This document shows positions 17,975 to 27,743 of a stretch of DNA of 64,000 nt, in pieces. The position numbers were made by a program, and so were the translations under genes. The notes beneath the pieces are model-generated. The model did no database searches, was not told the origin of the DNA, and worked only from the letters and a program-made list of their open reading frames with translations. This DNA is from Halovibrio salipaludis (lineage in GTDB: Bacteria; Pseudomonadota; Gammaproteobacteria; Pseudomonadales; Oleiphilaceae): assembly GCF_002286965.1 (NCBI RefSeq), contig NZ_NSKD01000001.1, positions 124,001 through 188,000 of the forward strand, given 5' to 3'. Every line of letters starts with the position of its first letter. Position 1 is the first letter of the stretch.

Positions 17975-19539
17975 TCTTGAAACCCACCCTTACCAACGCT
18001 GTATTGCTCTGCCTGCTGGCAACAGCTCCGGTACTGCAGGCCAGCAACAGTGAGCCCGATTCCACGCAATCGCTCTATCAACAACACTGTGCCGCCTGCC
18101 ACGGCTCTGACCGGATCGGCGTCACCGGGCCCGCACTGCTCCCCCAGAACCTTGGGCGGCTTTCAGAGGAGGACGCCGAGAGCGTCATCCGCAACGGCCG
18201 CCCTGCCACCCAGATGAGTGGTTATGATGAGGTCCTCTCAGACAATGAGATTACCCGCCTGGTGGACTTCATCTATAGCGAGCCGGACAACGATCTGGAC
18301 TGGTCCCCGGATGCCATCAAGGCATCACACCGGGTTCCCAACCCTGCTGATACGCTCGACCCGTTCCCGATCTACGTGGCGGACCTGATGAACCTGTTCC
18401 TGGTGGTCGAAAAAGGTGACCACCATGTCACGCTCCTCGACGGGGACCGTATGGAGCCGATCACCCGTTTCCCGACCCGTTTCGCCCTGCACGGCGGCCC
18501 CAAGTACAGCCCGGATGGCCGCTTCGTCTATTTCGGCTCCCGGGACGGCTGGATCACCAAGTACGACCTGTACAACCTCAGGGTCGTGGCCGAGATCCGG
18601 GCCGGCATCAATATGCGCAACATTGCCGTCTCCGCGGATGGTGAGTACGTGCTGGCCGCGAACTACCTGCCCCACACCATGGCCCTGTTTGATGCCGAGG
18701 ATCTCAGCCTGATGGAAGTGATTCCGGCTGCGAGGCCGGATGACAAAGCCTCCTCCCAGACCAGCTGGCACAGCCTGGAATACCAGGACAGCATCCCGCA
18801 GAAAATGGAAAGCTCCCGCGTCAGTGCCGTCTACACCGCGCCGCCCAGGGACAGTTTCATTGCCGCCCTCAAGGACATTCCCGAGGCCTGGGAAATCCGG
18901 GTGGTGGATGACGAGGCGCAGGTGCGGCGCATGGAGACCGAAACCCACCTGGATGATTTCTTCTTCGACCCGGACTACCAGCACCTGATCGGCGCCGCGC
19001 GCGACGGCAAGCAAGGCCATGTGATCGACCTAGACACCGGCGACACCGTGGCCACCCTGCCCCTGCCCGGCATGCCGCACCTGGGCTCCGGCATCACCTG
19101 GGAATACGAAGGCCGACGCGTCATGGCCACGCCCCACTTCCGCACCGGCGCGGTGTCCATCATCGACATGCAGAACTGGAAAGTCCTCAAGACACTGGAG
19201 ACCGAGGGCCCCGGTTTCTTCATGCGCAGCCACGAGAATTCCCGCTATGCCTGGGTGGACGTGTTCTTCGGCCCCAACAGTGACAAGGTCCATGTAATCG
19301 ACAAGCAGACCCTGGAAATCGAGAAAACGCTCCAGCCGGCGCCGGGCAAGACCTCCGCCCACGTGGAGTTTGATCGTCACGGGGAGAAGCTGCTGCTCAG
19401 CATCTGGGACGATGAGGGCGCGGTGATCGTCTACGACGCCGACACCCTGGAAGAACTCAAGCGCATTCCCATGAAGAAGCCTTCCGGCAAGTACAACGTC
19501 TGGAACAAGACCCAGTACGAAGAGGGGACCAGCCACTGA
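17971..19539 (+). CDS. nirN: NirN, dihydro-heme d1 dehydrogenase
   Basis: Periplasmic NirS homologue (522 aa) that catalyses the last step of heme d1 formation and can hand the cofactor to NirS. A signal peptide ends near LQASN (about residue 25). A cytochrome c domain has CAACH near residues 39-43 and RPATQMSGYDEVLS with a likely axial Met. A d1-type propeller fills the rest, with HGGPKYSPDGRFVYFGSRDG and PHLGSGITWEYEGRRV. It starts inside nirE (ATGA). It is the last gene of the nirS operon visible here; no nirM follows. Confidence 0.9.
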   Translation: MILKPTLTNAVLLCLLATAPVLQASNSEPDSTQSLYQQHCAACHGSDRIGVTGPALLPQNLGRLSEEDAESVIRNGRPATQMSGYDEVLSDNEITRLVDFIYSEPDNDLDWSPDAIKASHRVPNPADTLDPFPIYVADLMNLFLVVEKGDHHVTLLDGDRMEPITRFPTRFALHGGPKYSPDGRFVYFGSRDGWITKYDLYNLRVVAEIRAGINMRNIAVSADGEYVLAANYLPHTMALFDAEDLSLMEVIPAARPDDKASSQTSWHSLEYQDSIPQKMESSRVSAVYTAPPRDSFIAALKDIPEAWEIRVVDDEAQVRRMETETHLDDFFFDPDYQHLIGAARDGKQGHVIDLDTGDTVATLPLPGMPHLGSGITWEYEGRRVMATPHFRTGAVSIIDMQNWKVLKTLETEGPGFFMRSHENSRYAWVDVFFGPNSDKVHVIDKQTLEIEKTLQPAPGKTSAHVEFDRHGEKLLLSIWDDEGAVIVYDADTLEELKRIPMKKPSGKYNVWNKTQYEEGTSH

Positions 19540-19618
19540 CTAACGGATATCATTGTGAAAAGGCGCTGACCGGCCTTACTCTATTAGGCCATGCTTAATT
19601 ACACTCAGGGAGCGCCCA

Positions 19619-20992
19619 TTGGCCACGTCGCTACGCCGCAAGAATGCACTGATCGTGGGCCTGTCGCTGCTGGCGGGCATCGCCTTTGTGGTGGTAATGG
19701 CCAACCTCAGGCCGGGGCCGGAACAATCTGGCGCTGGCGCTCAAACCCGCAATGTCAGGGTGATGCCCATCACCCCCATGCCCTTCCGGGTTGAGGCGCA
19801 GGGTTACGGCAACGTCCGGGCCGCCCGCCCCTGGCAGGCGGTTGCCCGCGTCGGTGGGCGCATCACGCATCGCCACCCCGATCTGGAAAGCGGCAACCTG
19901 ATTGAAGAGGGAACCGAACTGCTGCGGATCGACCCGACCCGATACCGGCTGGCCGTCACCAGCGCCGAGGCGGATCTTGCCTCTGCCCGCAGCAGCAAAC
20001 GCGAACTTGAACAGAAAGCCGCCAATACCCGGATGCTGCTGGAGCTGGAAAAGGAACGCCTGGCCCTGGCGGAAAAGGAGCTGGAGCGGGTGCGCAACCT
20101 CGCCGAGAGGGACGCGGTCTCCCGCACCCGGGTGGACGAACAGGAACGCGCCACCCTCCAGCAGCGCCAGGCCGTGCAGTCCCTGGAGAATGAGCTTGCG
20201 CTGATCCCGAGCCAGCGGGACAACCTCAACGCCCGGATCGCCCGCGCCGAATCCGCCCTGGAACAGGCCAGGCAGGATCTCGAGGACACACGTTTCACGG
20301 CGCCGTTTGACGTGCGCATCCACGAAGCCGGGGTGGAACAGCACGAGGAAGTTCGCCCGGGCCAGACCCTGTTCAGGGCTGATGGCATCGCCAGGGCCGA
20401 GGCGGTCATTCAGCTGCCGATCGCCCAGCTGCGCCGCCTCATGCGACAGCTTCCGGATGCGCCCGAGGCAACCCATGGTGAGGGCCTGCTGGATCTTCAC
20501 CGGCGCACTGACCTCAGCCGGATCAGCGCCCGGCTCTCCCTGGCCGGTGACCCGGACACCACCTGGGATGCCAGGGTCACGCGCATTGCCAGCGGCCTCG
20601 ATCCCGGGACCCGCACCGTCCAGGTGGTTCTGAGCGTGGAGGAGCCCTACCGCAGCGCCAATCCGCCGGAACAGCCGCCCCTGGTGCGGGACATGTACGT
20701 TCAGGGAACCCTGGCCCTTGAGACGCCCGATGACGTTATCGTGGTTCCCTCCGCCGCCATCCATGAGGACAGGGCCTATCTGGCGGACGACCAGGACCAG
20801 CTGGAACGTCGCAGCGTCTCGGTAGCCTGGAGCCAGAATGATCTCGCCGTCATTGATGACGGCCTTAAGCCGGGGGAACGGCTCATCCTGGATGACCTGG
20901 TTCCGGCCATCGAAGGGACGCCGCTCAGCCCCACCCGCGATGACAGCGCACTGGAAACCATCCGCACGCAGGCCCGGGGTTCCACGCCATGA
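19619..20992 (+). CDS. RND efflux membrane fusion protein
   Basis: Periplasmic adaptor (457 aa) of a tripartite efflux pump. An N-terminal membrane anchor spans residues 8-28. The lipoyl/barrel part begins with RPWQAVARVGGRI, and a long coiled-coil hairpin occupies about residues 115-235 (dense in Glu, Arg, Leu, Ala). The beta-barrel and membrane-proximal domains follow. Translation appears to start at a TTG (19619), seven bases after AGGGAG; I see no good ATG nearby. It is coupled to the pump gene by an ATGA overlap. The substrate is unknown. Confidence 0.85.
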   Translation: MATSLRRKNALIVGLSLLAGIAFVVVMANLRPGPEQSGAGAQTRNVRVMPITPMPFRVEAQGYGNVRAARPWQAVARVGGRITHRHPDLESGNLIEEGTELLRIDPTRYRLAVTSAEADLASARSSKRELEQKAANTRMLLELEKERLALAEKELERVRNLAERDAVSRTRVDEQERATLQQRQAVQSLENELALIPSQRDNLNARIARAESALEQARQDLEDTRFTAPFDVRIHEAGVEQHEEVRPGQTLFRADGIARAEAVIQLPIAQLRRLMRQLPDAPEATHGEGLLDLHRRTDLSRISARLSLAGDPDTTWDARVTRIASGLDPGTRTVQVVLSVEEPYRSANPPEQPPLVRDMYVQGTLALETPDDVIVVPSAAIHEDRAYLADDQDQLERRSVSVAWSQNDLAVIDDGLKPGERLILDDLVPAIEGTPLSPTRDDSALETIRTQARGSTP

Positions 20993-23900
20993 TCCGCTGG
21001 TTTGCCGCCCACCCCACGGCAGGCAACCTGCTGCTGATACTGATCCTGGCCGTTGGGCTCTTTTCCGCGCCCAACCTCAAGCGCGAGACCTTTCCCGATT
21101 ATCGCCCGCCGGAAGTCAGCATCAGCATGGAGTACCGGGGCGCAACGGCCGCGGATGTAGAAGAGGCCATCTGCCAGCGCTTCAACGACGCCCTGCAGCG
21201 GGTGGACAACATGGAGGAGCTCAGCTGCACGGCCCGGGACAACATGGCCCAGGCCGTGGCCAGCATGGAGCGCGGCGGCGACATGGGGCGTTTCCTCGAC
21301 GACATCCGCACCGCCATCGAGGCCCTGCAGGACCTGCCCGAAAGGGCCGAGGACCCGATCATCGAGCAGCGCCACCGCACCGACCTGGTCGCCGCCCTCG
21401 CCGTCTCCGGCCCCATGTCGTTCAATGACCTGGAAACCTACGTGGATGACCTGGAGGACCGGCTGCTGCGCCTCGATGGCGTGGCGGATGTGGTGACCCA
21501 GGGGCTGTCACAGCGGCAATGGCAGGTGGCCGTGTCCCGGGACCAGCTGCGCCAGTATGGCCTGGCCGCAACGGATATCGCCGCAGCCCTGCAGCGCCAG
21601 AACCTGGACCTGCCATTGGGTACCCTGGAGACCGAGCGCCAGGACGTCCAGCTGCGATTCGTGGACCAGCGCCGCCGCGCTGAAGACCTGAACAACATCC
21701 GCGTGATCAGCGGCCAGAGTGGCGCCGAGATACGCCTGGGTGAGATTGCCGACGTTTCCATTGACCACGAGCGGGCCGAGGAACGCGTCCTTTTCAACGG
21801 CGAGCGCGCCATTATCCTGGAGGTGCACAAGAACCTGAGCGCGGACTCGCTGCGCGTGATGGACGCCCTCCAGGACTTCCGGCAGCAGGAGCTCGAAGCC
21901 CGGAACGGCACCGTCAACCTTGAACTGACCCAGGACATGACCTCCATCGTCCGCGACCGCCTGCAGATGCTGGTGGAGAACGGCATCTTCGGGCTGATAC
22001 TGGTGGGCCTGGTCCTGAGTCTCTTCTTCCGCCCGCGCCTGGCGCTCTGGGCCCTGTTCGGCCTTCCCGCGGCATTTGCCGGGGCCTTTGCGGTGATGCT
22101 GGCAACCGGGCTCACCCTGAACATGGTCACGCTGGTGGCGCTGCTGATGGCCATTGGCATTGTCATGGACGATGCCGTGGTCATTACCGACAACATTGCC
22201 GCCAGCGCCTCGCCCGATCGTTCGACCCTGGAAGCCGCGACCCAGGGCGCCCGGCAGGTGTTGCCCGGTGTCATGTCGTCCTTTCTCACCACCGCCTCCA
22301 TATTCCTGCCACTGTCCTTCCTGGCCGGAGAAATGGGCGCGGTGCTCGAAGTACTGCCGGTTGCCCTTCTCGCAGCCCTAGCAGCCAGCCTGGTCGAAGC
22401 CTTCTGGATCCTGCCCCATCACCTCAAGGGCAGCCTCCGGAGCCTGAAAAGCGCCACTCAATCCAGGTTCCGGGCCGGCTTCACCCGGCGCTTTGAAGCA
22501 CTACGGGAACACAGCGGACGTCTTGCCGACCGGGCCATAAAGGCCCGTTACACGGCCCTTGCGCTGATGCTTCTGTTCCTGTTCGGCTCCGTCGGCGCAA
22601 TCAGCTATGGGATGATCAAGATGGAGGGTATGCCGGATATCGACGGCGACGTGCTGGAGGCACGCATTCTCATGCCCCAGGGCACGCCACTGGCGCGCAC
22701 CAAGGCAGTTGCTGACAGGGTCAGCGGTGCCATGGAGTCCATCGGCCAGGACCTCACTCCGGAGCAGCCCGGGGAACAGCCCCTGGTAGAGAATATCCAG
22801 ACCCGCTTCAACCACCACGCCAGCGCCGGGGAAACCGGCCCGCATATCGCCACCGTGATGGTGGACCTTCTCACCGCAGAGCGGCGCACCACGGACCTGG
22901 CCACCCTGACGGAGCGCTGGTATGAGGCCATCGGGCCGGTGGATGGCCTGGTCAGCCTCAACATCCAGGAACCCGGTTTCGGCCCCGCCGGCATTCCCAT
23001 CGAGATCCGCCTCCACCACGAGGATCTGTCCACACTGAAGCAGGCCGCAACGGACCTTTCCACGGCCATCGGGGATTACACCGGCACCCTCAACATCATG
23101 GACGACCTTCGCCCGGGCAGGCCTCAGCGACAGCTGTCGCTGAAGGAAGGCGCGCTGGCGCTGGGCATTGATGCCCGAGATGTGGCCAACCAGGTGCGCA
23201 CCGGTGTGCTCGGTGACATCGTGGACAGCGTCCAGGTGGGTGACCAGTATATCGAGGTACTGCTGCGCCAGACCGATACGGAACGCAACACCCTGGATTT
23301 CCTGGAGGACAGTGTTGTCTTCAGTGCCAATGACCGTCCGGTCCCGCTGACCGAGGTGGCCCACATCGAAACCGCAAGGGACTGGGGGCAGATCACGCGG
23401 ATTGACGGACTGCGCACCGCCACGGTCACCGCGGACGTCGACACCCGTACCGCCAATGCCGGCGCCATTGTCGGTGAGCTGGGCGGCACAACCTTTGCCG
23501 AACTCAAAGACCGCTACCCCGGCCTCGGCATCACGGTGGAGGGCCAGACGGCACGCTCCAAGGAAACCGGCCAGTCCATCGCCCGGGGCCTTCTGATCGG
23601 GCTCCTGGGGATATTCCTGATCCTGTCCTTCCAGTTCCGGAGCTACATCGAGCCACTGATCGTGATGCTGGCGATCCCCGTCGCCTTCATGGGCGCCATC
23701 TGGGGCCACATCCTGATGGGCTACAACCTCACCACACCCTCGCTGGTCGGGGCCGCCTCACTGTCCGGGATCGTGGTGAACAATGCCATCCTGCTGGTGC
23801 AGTTCATCCGCATCCACCGGGAGAGTGGGCTGGACGCGCTGAGCGCGGCACGGCAGGCCAGCCGCGACCGCTTCCGGGCCATCTTCATCACCTCCAGCAC

Positions 23901-24090
23901 CACCATCGCCGGCCTGCTGCCGCTGCTGGCCGAAACCAGTACCCAGGCGATGGCGATCAAGCCACTGGTGATTTCCGTGGTCTTCGGACTGCTCATCTCC
24001 ACGGTGCTGATTCTCATCGCGTTGCCGGCGTTCTACATCATCCTGAACGATCTCAAGCTGACCGCCACGGAGGCGGAATCCAGCCCATGA
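20989..24090 (+). CDS. RND efflux pump, AcrB/MexB superfamily
   Basis: Inner-membrane proton-driven transporter (1033 aa) with the duplicated RND architecture of twelve helices and two large periplasmic loops. The N-terminus MIRWFAAHPTAGNLLLI is typical. The proton-relay aspartates are in MAIGIVMDDAVVITDN (helix 4), and the second half has SGIVVNNAILLVQF. The divergent loop sequences do not identify a substrate; both multidrug and metal export are possible. No outer-membrane channel gene is adjacent, so the pump probably uses a TolC-type protein encoded elsewhere. Confidence 0.88.
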   Translation: MIRWFAAHPTAGNLLLILILAVGLFSAPNLKRETFPDYRPPEVSISMEYRGATAADVEEAICQRFNDALQRVDNMEELSCTARDNMAQAVASMERGGDMGRFLDDIRTAIEALQDLPERAEDPIIEQRHRTDLVAALAVSGPMSFNDLETYVDDLEDRLLRLDGVADVVTQGLSQRQWQVAVSRDQLRQYGLAATDIAAALQRQNLDLPLGTLETERQDVQLRFVDQRRRAEDLNNIRVISGQSGAEIRLGEIADVSIDHERAEERVLFNGERAIILEVHKNLSADSLRVMDALQDFRQQELEARNGTVNLELTQDMTSIVRDRLQMLVENGIFGLILVGLVLSLFFRPRLALWALFGLPAAFAGAFAVMLATGLTLNMVTLVALLMAIGIVMDDAVVITDNIAASASPDRSTLEAATQGARQVLPGVMSSFLTTASIFLPLSFLAGEMGAVLEVLPVALLAALAASLVEAFWILPHHLKGSLRSLKSATQSRFRAGFTRRFEALREHSGRLADRAIKARYTALALMLLFLFGSVGAISYGMIKMEGMPDIDGDVLEARILMPQGTPLARTKAVADRVSGAMESIGQDLTPEQPGEQPLVENIQTRFNHHASAGETGPHIATVMVDLLTAERRTTDLATLTERWYEAIGPVDGLVSLNIQEPGFGPAGIPIEIRLHHEDLSTLKQAATDLSTAIGDYTGTLNIMDDLRPGRPQRQLSLKEGALALGIDARDVANQVRTGVLGDIVDSVQVGDQYIEVLLRQTDTERNTLDFLEDSVVFSANDRPVPLTEVAHIETARDWGQITRIDGLRTATVTADVDTRTANAGAIVGELGGTTFAELKDRYPGLGITVEGQTARSKETGQSIARGLLIGLLGIFLILSFQFRSYIEPLIVMLAIPVAFMGAIWGHILMGYNLTTPSLVGAASLSGIVVNNAILLVQFIRIHRESGLDALSAARQASRDRFRAIFITSSTTIAGLLPLLAETSTQAMAIKPLVISVVFGLLISTVLILIALPAFYIILNDLKLTATEAESSP

Positions 24091-24186
24091 CACACCACCA
24101 TCACTGGAGAGCCGGCGTGTTCAGGTTCAATTAAGGCGACTCCCCTAGGCTGAGCCCATGAATACATGGACAGCGGAGAACCAACC

Positions 24187-24816
24187 ATGAATCAGGACAA
24201 TCAGGTCCGGGTCTGGGACCCGTTCATACGCATCTTCCACTGGCTCCTGGTGGTGGCCTTCTTTACCGCCTATCTCACCGAAGGTGAACCCGAGTGGCTG
24301 CACGCCTGGGCGGGCTACCTTATCGTGGTACTGCTGGTGTTACGCATTGTCTGGGGTTTTATCGGCAGCGAGCATGCCCGTTTCAGCAACTTCGTTTTCT
24401 CCCCCGGCACCGTACTGGCCTACCTGCGTGACAATATGCGGGGCCGCGCCGAGTACTACCGGGGTCACAATCCGGCCGGTGGCGCCATGATCCTGGGGAT
24501 CATCGTATCGCTGCTGGTCACTGCCGGTGCCGGCATGGTGGTCCTGGCCGGGGAGGAAGGCGAAGGGCCATTGGCCGGATGGCTGATCGCCACGCCGCAG
24601 ATGCAGACCGAAACCGCCCCGGTTGCGGGGGATGACGAGACGGAAGAACACGAGGAAAGCGCCCTGGTGGAGACGGCCGAAGAGGTTCACGAAGTCCTTG
24701 CCAACCTGACGCTCGCCCTGGTCATCCTCCACGTGATCGGCGTTATCGTGGAAAGCCTCCGCGAGCGCCAGAACCTGGTCCGGTCCATGTTCACCGGCTA
24801 CAAGCGGGGCACCTGA
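24187..24816 (+). CDS. Cytochrome b561-type membrane protein
   Basis: Di-heme b-type membrane cytochrome (209 aa). VWDPFIRIFHWLLVVAF has the first heme histidine, and EWLHAWAGYLIVVLLVLR the second. YYRGHNPAGGAMILG and LANLTLALVILHVIGV supply the others. An acidic periplasmic or loop segment (about residues 140-170, ETEEHEES) separates the last helices. I start at the ATG at 24187 after GGAGA; an in-frame ATG at 24166 is possible. It heads a compact operon with the PepSY gene and a two-component system. Partners in electron transfer are unknown. Confidence 0.85.
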   Translation: MNQDNQVRVWDPFIRIFHWLLVVAFFTAYLTEGEPEWLHAWAGYLIVVLLVLRIVWGFIGSEHARFSNFVFSPGTVLAYLRDNMRGRAEYYRGHNPAGGAMILGIIVSLLVTAGAGMVVLAGEEGEGPLAGWLIATPQMQTETAPVAGDDETEEHEESALVETAEEVHEVLANLTLALVILHVIGVIVESLRERQNLVRSMFTGYKRGT

Positions 24817-25136
24817 TGACACTCAGGCAGAAGTGGTACCGACCAATAACGGTGGTCCTGCTCCTGGCAGCCCTGGTTCCCATTGCCGGCGCCGACCATG
24901 ACGAGGTCCGGACACTGCATGAGAACGAGGACATCGTCGGCCTTGAGCAGATCCTGGCGAGCTTCCGCCAGGATTACCCGGACGGCCGGGTGCTGGAAGT
25001 GGAGCTGGAGTGCGAGGACGACGAGCACATCTACGAACTGGAAATCCTGGACGCCGAGGGCCAGGTCCGGAAACTGCTGTTTGACGCGGTTACCGGCGAA
25101 TTCATGGGCGAAGCGGATCAGGTGTCCGACGGATGA
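24816..25136 (+). CDS. PepSY-domain periplasmic protein
   Basis: Secreted protein of 106 aa with a signal peptide (MTLRQKWYRPITVVLLLAAL, cleavage near AGADH). One PepSY-like domain reads VLEVELECEDDEHIYELEIL, then GQVRKLLFDAVTGEFM. PepSY domains are thought to bind ligands or inhibit proteases. The arrangement cytochrome b, PepSY, OmpR-type regulator, sensor kinase suggests it modulates the kinase or the cytochrome. The single cysteine (in ELECEDD) is notable. Both ends overlap neighbouring genes by 1-4 bases. Confidence 0.8.
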   Translation: MTLRQKWYRPITVVLLLAALVPIAGADHDEVRTLHENEDIVGLEQILASFRQDYPDGRVLEVELECEDDEHIYELEILDAEGQVRKLLFDAVTGEFMGEADQVSDG

Positions 25137-25816
25137 GACTGCTATTGGTCGAGGATGAGACGGCGCTTGCCGAGCAGCTCAGGAAATCGCTGGGCGATGC
25201 CGGATTCGCGACGGATGTCAGCGCAGACGGCATTGAGGCGGAATACCTGGGCAACGAGGAAGCCTATGATGTGGCCGTACTGGACCTCGGTCTTCCCGGG
25301 CGTTCCGGGCTGGAGGTACTCCGCAACTGGCGAAAGGCCGGCAACAGGCTCCCGGTTCTGGTTCTGACGGCCAGGGATGCCTGGCACGAGAAGGTGGATG
25401 GCTTCAAGGCCGGGGCCGATGACTACCTCGGCAAACCCTTCCATACCGAGGAGCTCATTGCCCGGCTCAACGCCCTCATCCACCGTGCCGGCAACCAGCC
25501 CGGTGGCGCGCTTTCGGCCGGCGACCTGACACTGGACGAGGAGCGCCAGGAAACCTGCCTGCCCTCCGGCGCCCAGGTGGAACTGACCGGAACCGAATTC
25601 CGCCTGCTGCGCTACCTGATGCTCCACCCGGATGCCCTCCTGTCGAAAAGCCGCCTGACCGAGCACGTGTACGAATACGACCAGGACCGGGACAGCAATG
25701 TCATCGAGGTCTACATCAATCGGCTGCGGCGCAAGCTGGGCCATGACGCCATTGAGACCCGTCGCGGCCAGGGGTACGTCTTTCATCCCGGCGTTTTCCG
25801 TTCCCGGGACTGCTGA
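25133..25816 (+). CDS. OmpR/PhoP-family response regulator
   Basis: DNA-binding regulator (227 aa). The receiver domain has the acidic pair at residues 7-8 (LVEDE), phospho-acceptor Asp51 (VAVLDLGLPG), the conserved Thr in VLTARD, and Lys in YLGKPF. The C-terminal winged helix (about 130-223) carries LTGTEFRLLRYLMLHPDALLSK and VYINRLRRKLG. It resembles PhoP and QseB. It overlaps the PepSY gene and lies 8 bases before the kinase gene, so the two form a pair. The target genes are unknown; autoregulation of this operon is likely. Confidence 0.9.
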   Translation: MRLLLVEDETALAEQLRKSLGDAGFATDVSADGIEAEYLGNEEAYDVAVLDLGLPGRSGLEVLRNWRKAGNRLPVLVLTARDAWHEKVDGFKAGADDYLGKPFHTEELIARLNALIHRAGNQPGGALSAGDLTLDEERQETCLPSGAQVELTGTEFRLLRYLMLHPDALLSKSRLTEHVYEYDQDRDSNVIEVYINRLRRKLGHDAIETRRGQGYVFHPGVFRSRDC

Positions 25817-25824
25817 GCGTTTCC

Positions 25825-27150
25825 ATGATGCACACCAGCCTGCAATCGCGACTTGCCATTGGTATCGCCATCCCGGTAGCAATAGCCACGCTGCTGGCGG
25901 TGGTGCTCGTCAGCTACGGCGCGCGCCAGCTGGTGGACGACTTTGTGCTCAGCCGCCTGGAACATGACCTCGAGACCCTGGTCGCCGGTGTGGAGTTAAG
26001 GCCGGGGGCGCCGCCGCATCAGGGCCAGCAGCTCACCCAGGTCTACCAACAGCCCTATTCCGGCCACTACTTCCAGATTGAAACCGAGGGCAGCGCCCCC
26101 CAGCGTTCCCGTTCCCTCTGGGACCAGCAACTGGACCTGCCCAGCCTCGAACCCGGCGAGCGTCGCAGCTTCCGTACCCAGGGGCCCGAGGGGCAACCGC
26201 TTATGCTGCTGGTCGAGGGCTTCCGCCAGTCTGGACAGTCCGCGGTTGTCGGCGTTGCCGAGGACATTGGGCCACTGGCCGCGACGGTACGGCTCCTGCA
26301 GACCGGCGTAGCGGTTCTTGGCGTGCTGCTTCTGGGGCTTATTGTGCTGTCACAGACAGCCCTGATCCGTCGCGGCCTCGCCCCCGTAAATGCGCTCCGC
26401 ACGGAGCTTCAGCGCCTGGAGCGCGGCGATATCCAGGAACTCAACGCCGATCATGTCCCCCTCGAAATCCGTCCCCTGATCCTGGAAATCAACCAGCTGA
26501 TCCGCCTGCTCTCGAGCCGTTTGACGCGCTCCCGCAACGCCCTTGGCAATCTCGCCCACTCGCTGAAAACCCCCCTGACGATTCTCGACGGCCTGGCCGG
26601 AAACGAGCCCGAGGCACCCGAAGAAGTTCGTCGCCAGGTAGTGGCCATGCGCAACATCGTGGAGCGGGAACTGCGTCGTGCACGCCTTGCCGGGAGTGGC
26701 ATGCCCGGGGCAACCCTGGCCCCGGAGACGGCGCTTTCTGAACTTGCGGACGTGTTCACCAGGGTCTATGCCCACAGGGCCATCGACTTTGATATCCAGG
26801 TAACGCCGCAACTGAGGCTGCCGCTGGATCGCGAGGATTTTCTCGAGTTGGCGGGTGTACTCATCGACAACGCCTGCAAATGGTGCCATGGCCGCGTGCG
26901 GGTTTCCGTGCAACGGCTCGGCGAAGAGACCCTGCTTACTGTTGACGACGACGGCCCCGGCTGCCCTCCGGAACAGCGTGAGTCGCTGGCTGAACGGGGC
27001 TGGCGGGTGGATGAGGAGCAACCCGGCTCGGGCCTGGGGCTTGCCATCGCTGTCGACACCGTGAACCAGTACGGCGGCCGATTAACATTCGACGACTCGC
27101 CGCTCGGTGGGCTGCGGGTGAAAGCCACTCTTGTTACCGGGAGGGACTGA
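25825..27150 (+). CDS. PhoQ-like sensor histidine kinase
   Basis: Membrane kinase (441 aa) paired with the preceding regulator. Helix 1 lies at about residues 10-32 and helix 2 at about 155-180, bracketing a periplasmic sensor of about 120 residues. A HAMP-like region follows, then the dimerisation box NALGNLAHSLKTPLTILDG with phospho-acceptor His245, as in PhoQ. The ATPase domain has DNACKWCHGRV (N box), VDDDGPGC (G1) and GSGLGLAIAVDTV (G2). The signal is unknown; the operon context (cytochrome b, PepSY) points to a redox or envelope cue. Confidence 0.9.
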   Translation: MMHTSLQSRLAIGIAIPVAIATLLAVVLVSYGARQLVDDFVLSRLEHDLETLVAGVELRPGAPPHQGQQLTQVYQQPYSGHYFQIETEGSAPQRSRSLWDQQLDLPSLEPGERRSFRTQGPEGQPLMLLVEGFRQSGQSAVVGVAEDIGPLAATVRLLQTGVAVLGVLLLGLIVLSQTALIRRGLAPVNALRTELQRLERGDIQELNADHVPLEIRPLILEINQLIRLLSSRLTRSRNALGNLAHSLKTPLTILDGLAGNEPEAPEEVRRQVVAMRNIVERELRRARLAGSGMPGATLAPETALSELADVFTRVYAHRAIDFDIQVTPQLRLPLDREDFLELAGVLIDNACKWCHGRVRVSVQRLGEETLLTVDDDGPGCPPEQRESLAERGWRVDEEQPGSGLGLAIAVDTVNQYGGRLTFDDSPLGGLRVKATLVTGRD

Positions 27151-27248
27151 TTGCCGACTCATAGACTGCCTGTTTGCCGTAAAAGATTCATTTTTTTAGA
27201 ATTAAAATAACTCCAGATCACCCAACAACAATCCAGGGGAGACCACGC

Positions 27249-27710
27249 ATGAATTCCATCCGAAACAGCCTGCTCGCTGCATGCCTGACGCTGGCAACCC
27301 TCGTTGCCGCGCCCGCGATGGCCGAGGACGTCACCTCCGAACTGAATCCCAAGCTCCGCGGACTGCTCCAGCAGGAAATGGTCGGAATCGAGGCGGCCAT
27401 GAAGGAGATCTACAGCGCCATCATCCGCGGCAACCATGAGGTGGTGAAGGAAAAGGGCCAGGCCATTCACGACAGCTTCATTCTCGCCCAGGAATTAACC
27501 GATGAGGACCGCCAGGCGCTCAAGGCGGCCGTGCCCAGGGCGTTCCTGAAACTGGACCAGAAGTTCCACAAACAGGCTGGGAAGCTGGCGAACGCTGGCG
27601 TAGAAAAGAACACCCGGAAACAGAAGCAGCTCTTCGACCGGATGACGGAATCCTGCGTGAGCTGTCACAGCCGTTTCGTGGATGAGCGTTTCAGCGGCCT
27701 TAAGGAGTAG
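27249..27710 (+). CDS. Class II (c'-type) cytochrome c
   Basis: Periplasmic protein (153 aa) with a signal peptide ending near AMAED (residue 25). A helical body follows, and a single C-terminal heme site CVSCHSRF lies near residues 138-145, which is the cytochrome c' layout. A Lys- and Gln-rich helix precedes the heme. Cytochromes c' bind nitric oxide and can protect denitrifiers, which suits the nearby nir cluster. Electron transfer with the upstream cytochrome b is another possibility. It is separated from the kinase gene by about 100 AT-rich bases, so it may have its own promoter. Confidence 0.83.
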   Translation: MNSIRNSLLAACLTLATLVAAPAMAEDVTSELNPKLRGLLQQEMVGIEAAMKEIYSAIIRGNHEVVKEKGQAIHDSFILAQELTDEDRQALKAAVPRAFLKLDQKFHKQAGKLANAGVEKNTRKQKQLFDRMTESCVSCHSRFVDERFSGLKE

Positions 27711-27743
27711 GCCCGACAGCGTGCGCCGCCGGGCCAGCGTCCA

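Noticed and set aside
19568-19600. GGCCT...AGGCC hairpin after nirN as a terminator
   Set aside because: Only a 5-bp stem with a 9-base loop and no T tract; too weak to call.
22501-23709. 402-codon antisense frame in the RND pump gene
   Set aside because: Shadow of the pump gene, which has intact RND motifs throughout.
24116-24140. PhoP-type direct repeat before the cytochrome b gene
   Set aside because: TTCAGGTTCA repeats once but does not follow the (T/G)GTTTA-N5-(T/G)GTTTA PhoP box, so I do not list it as an operator.
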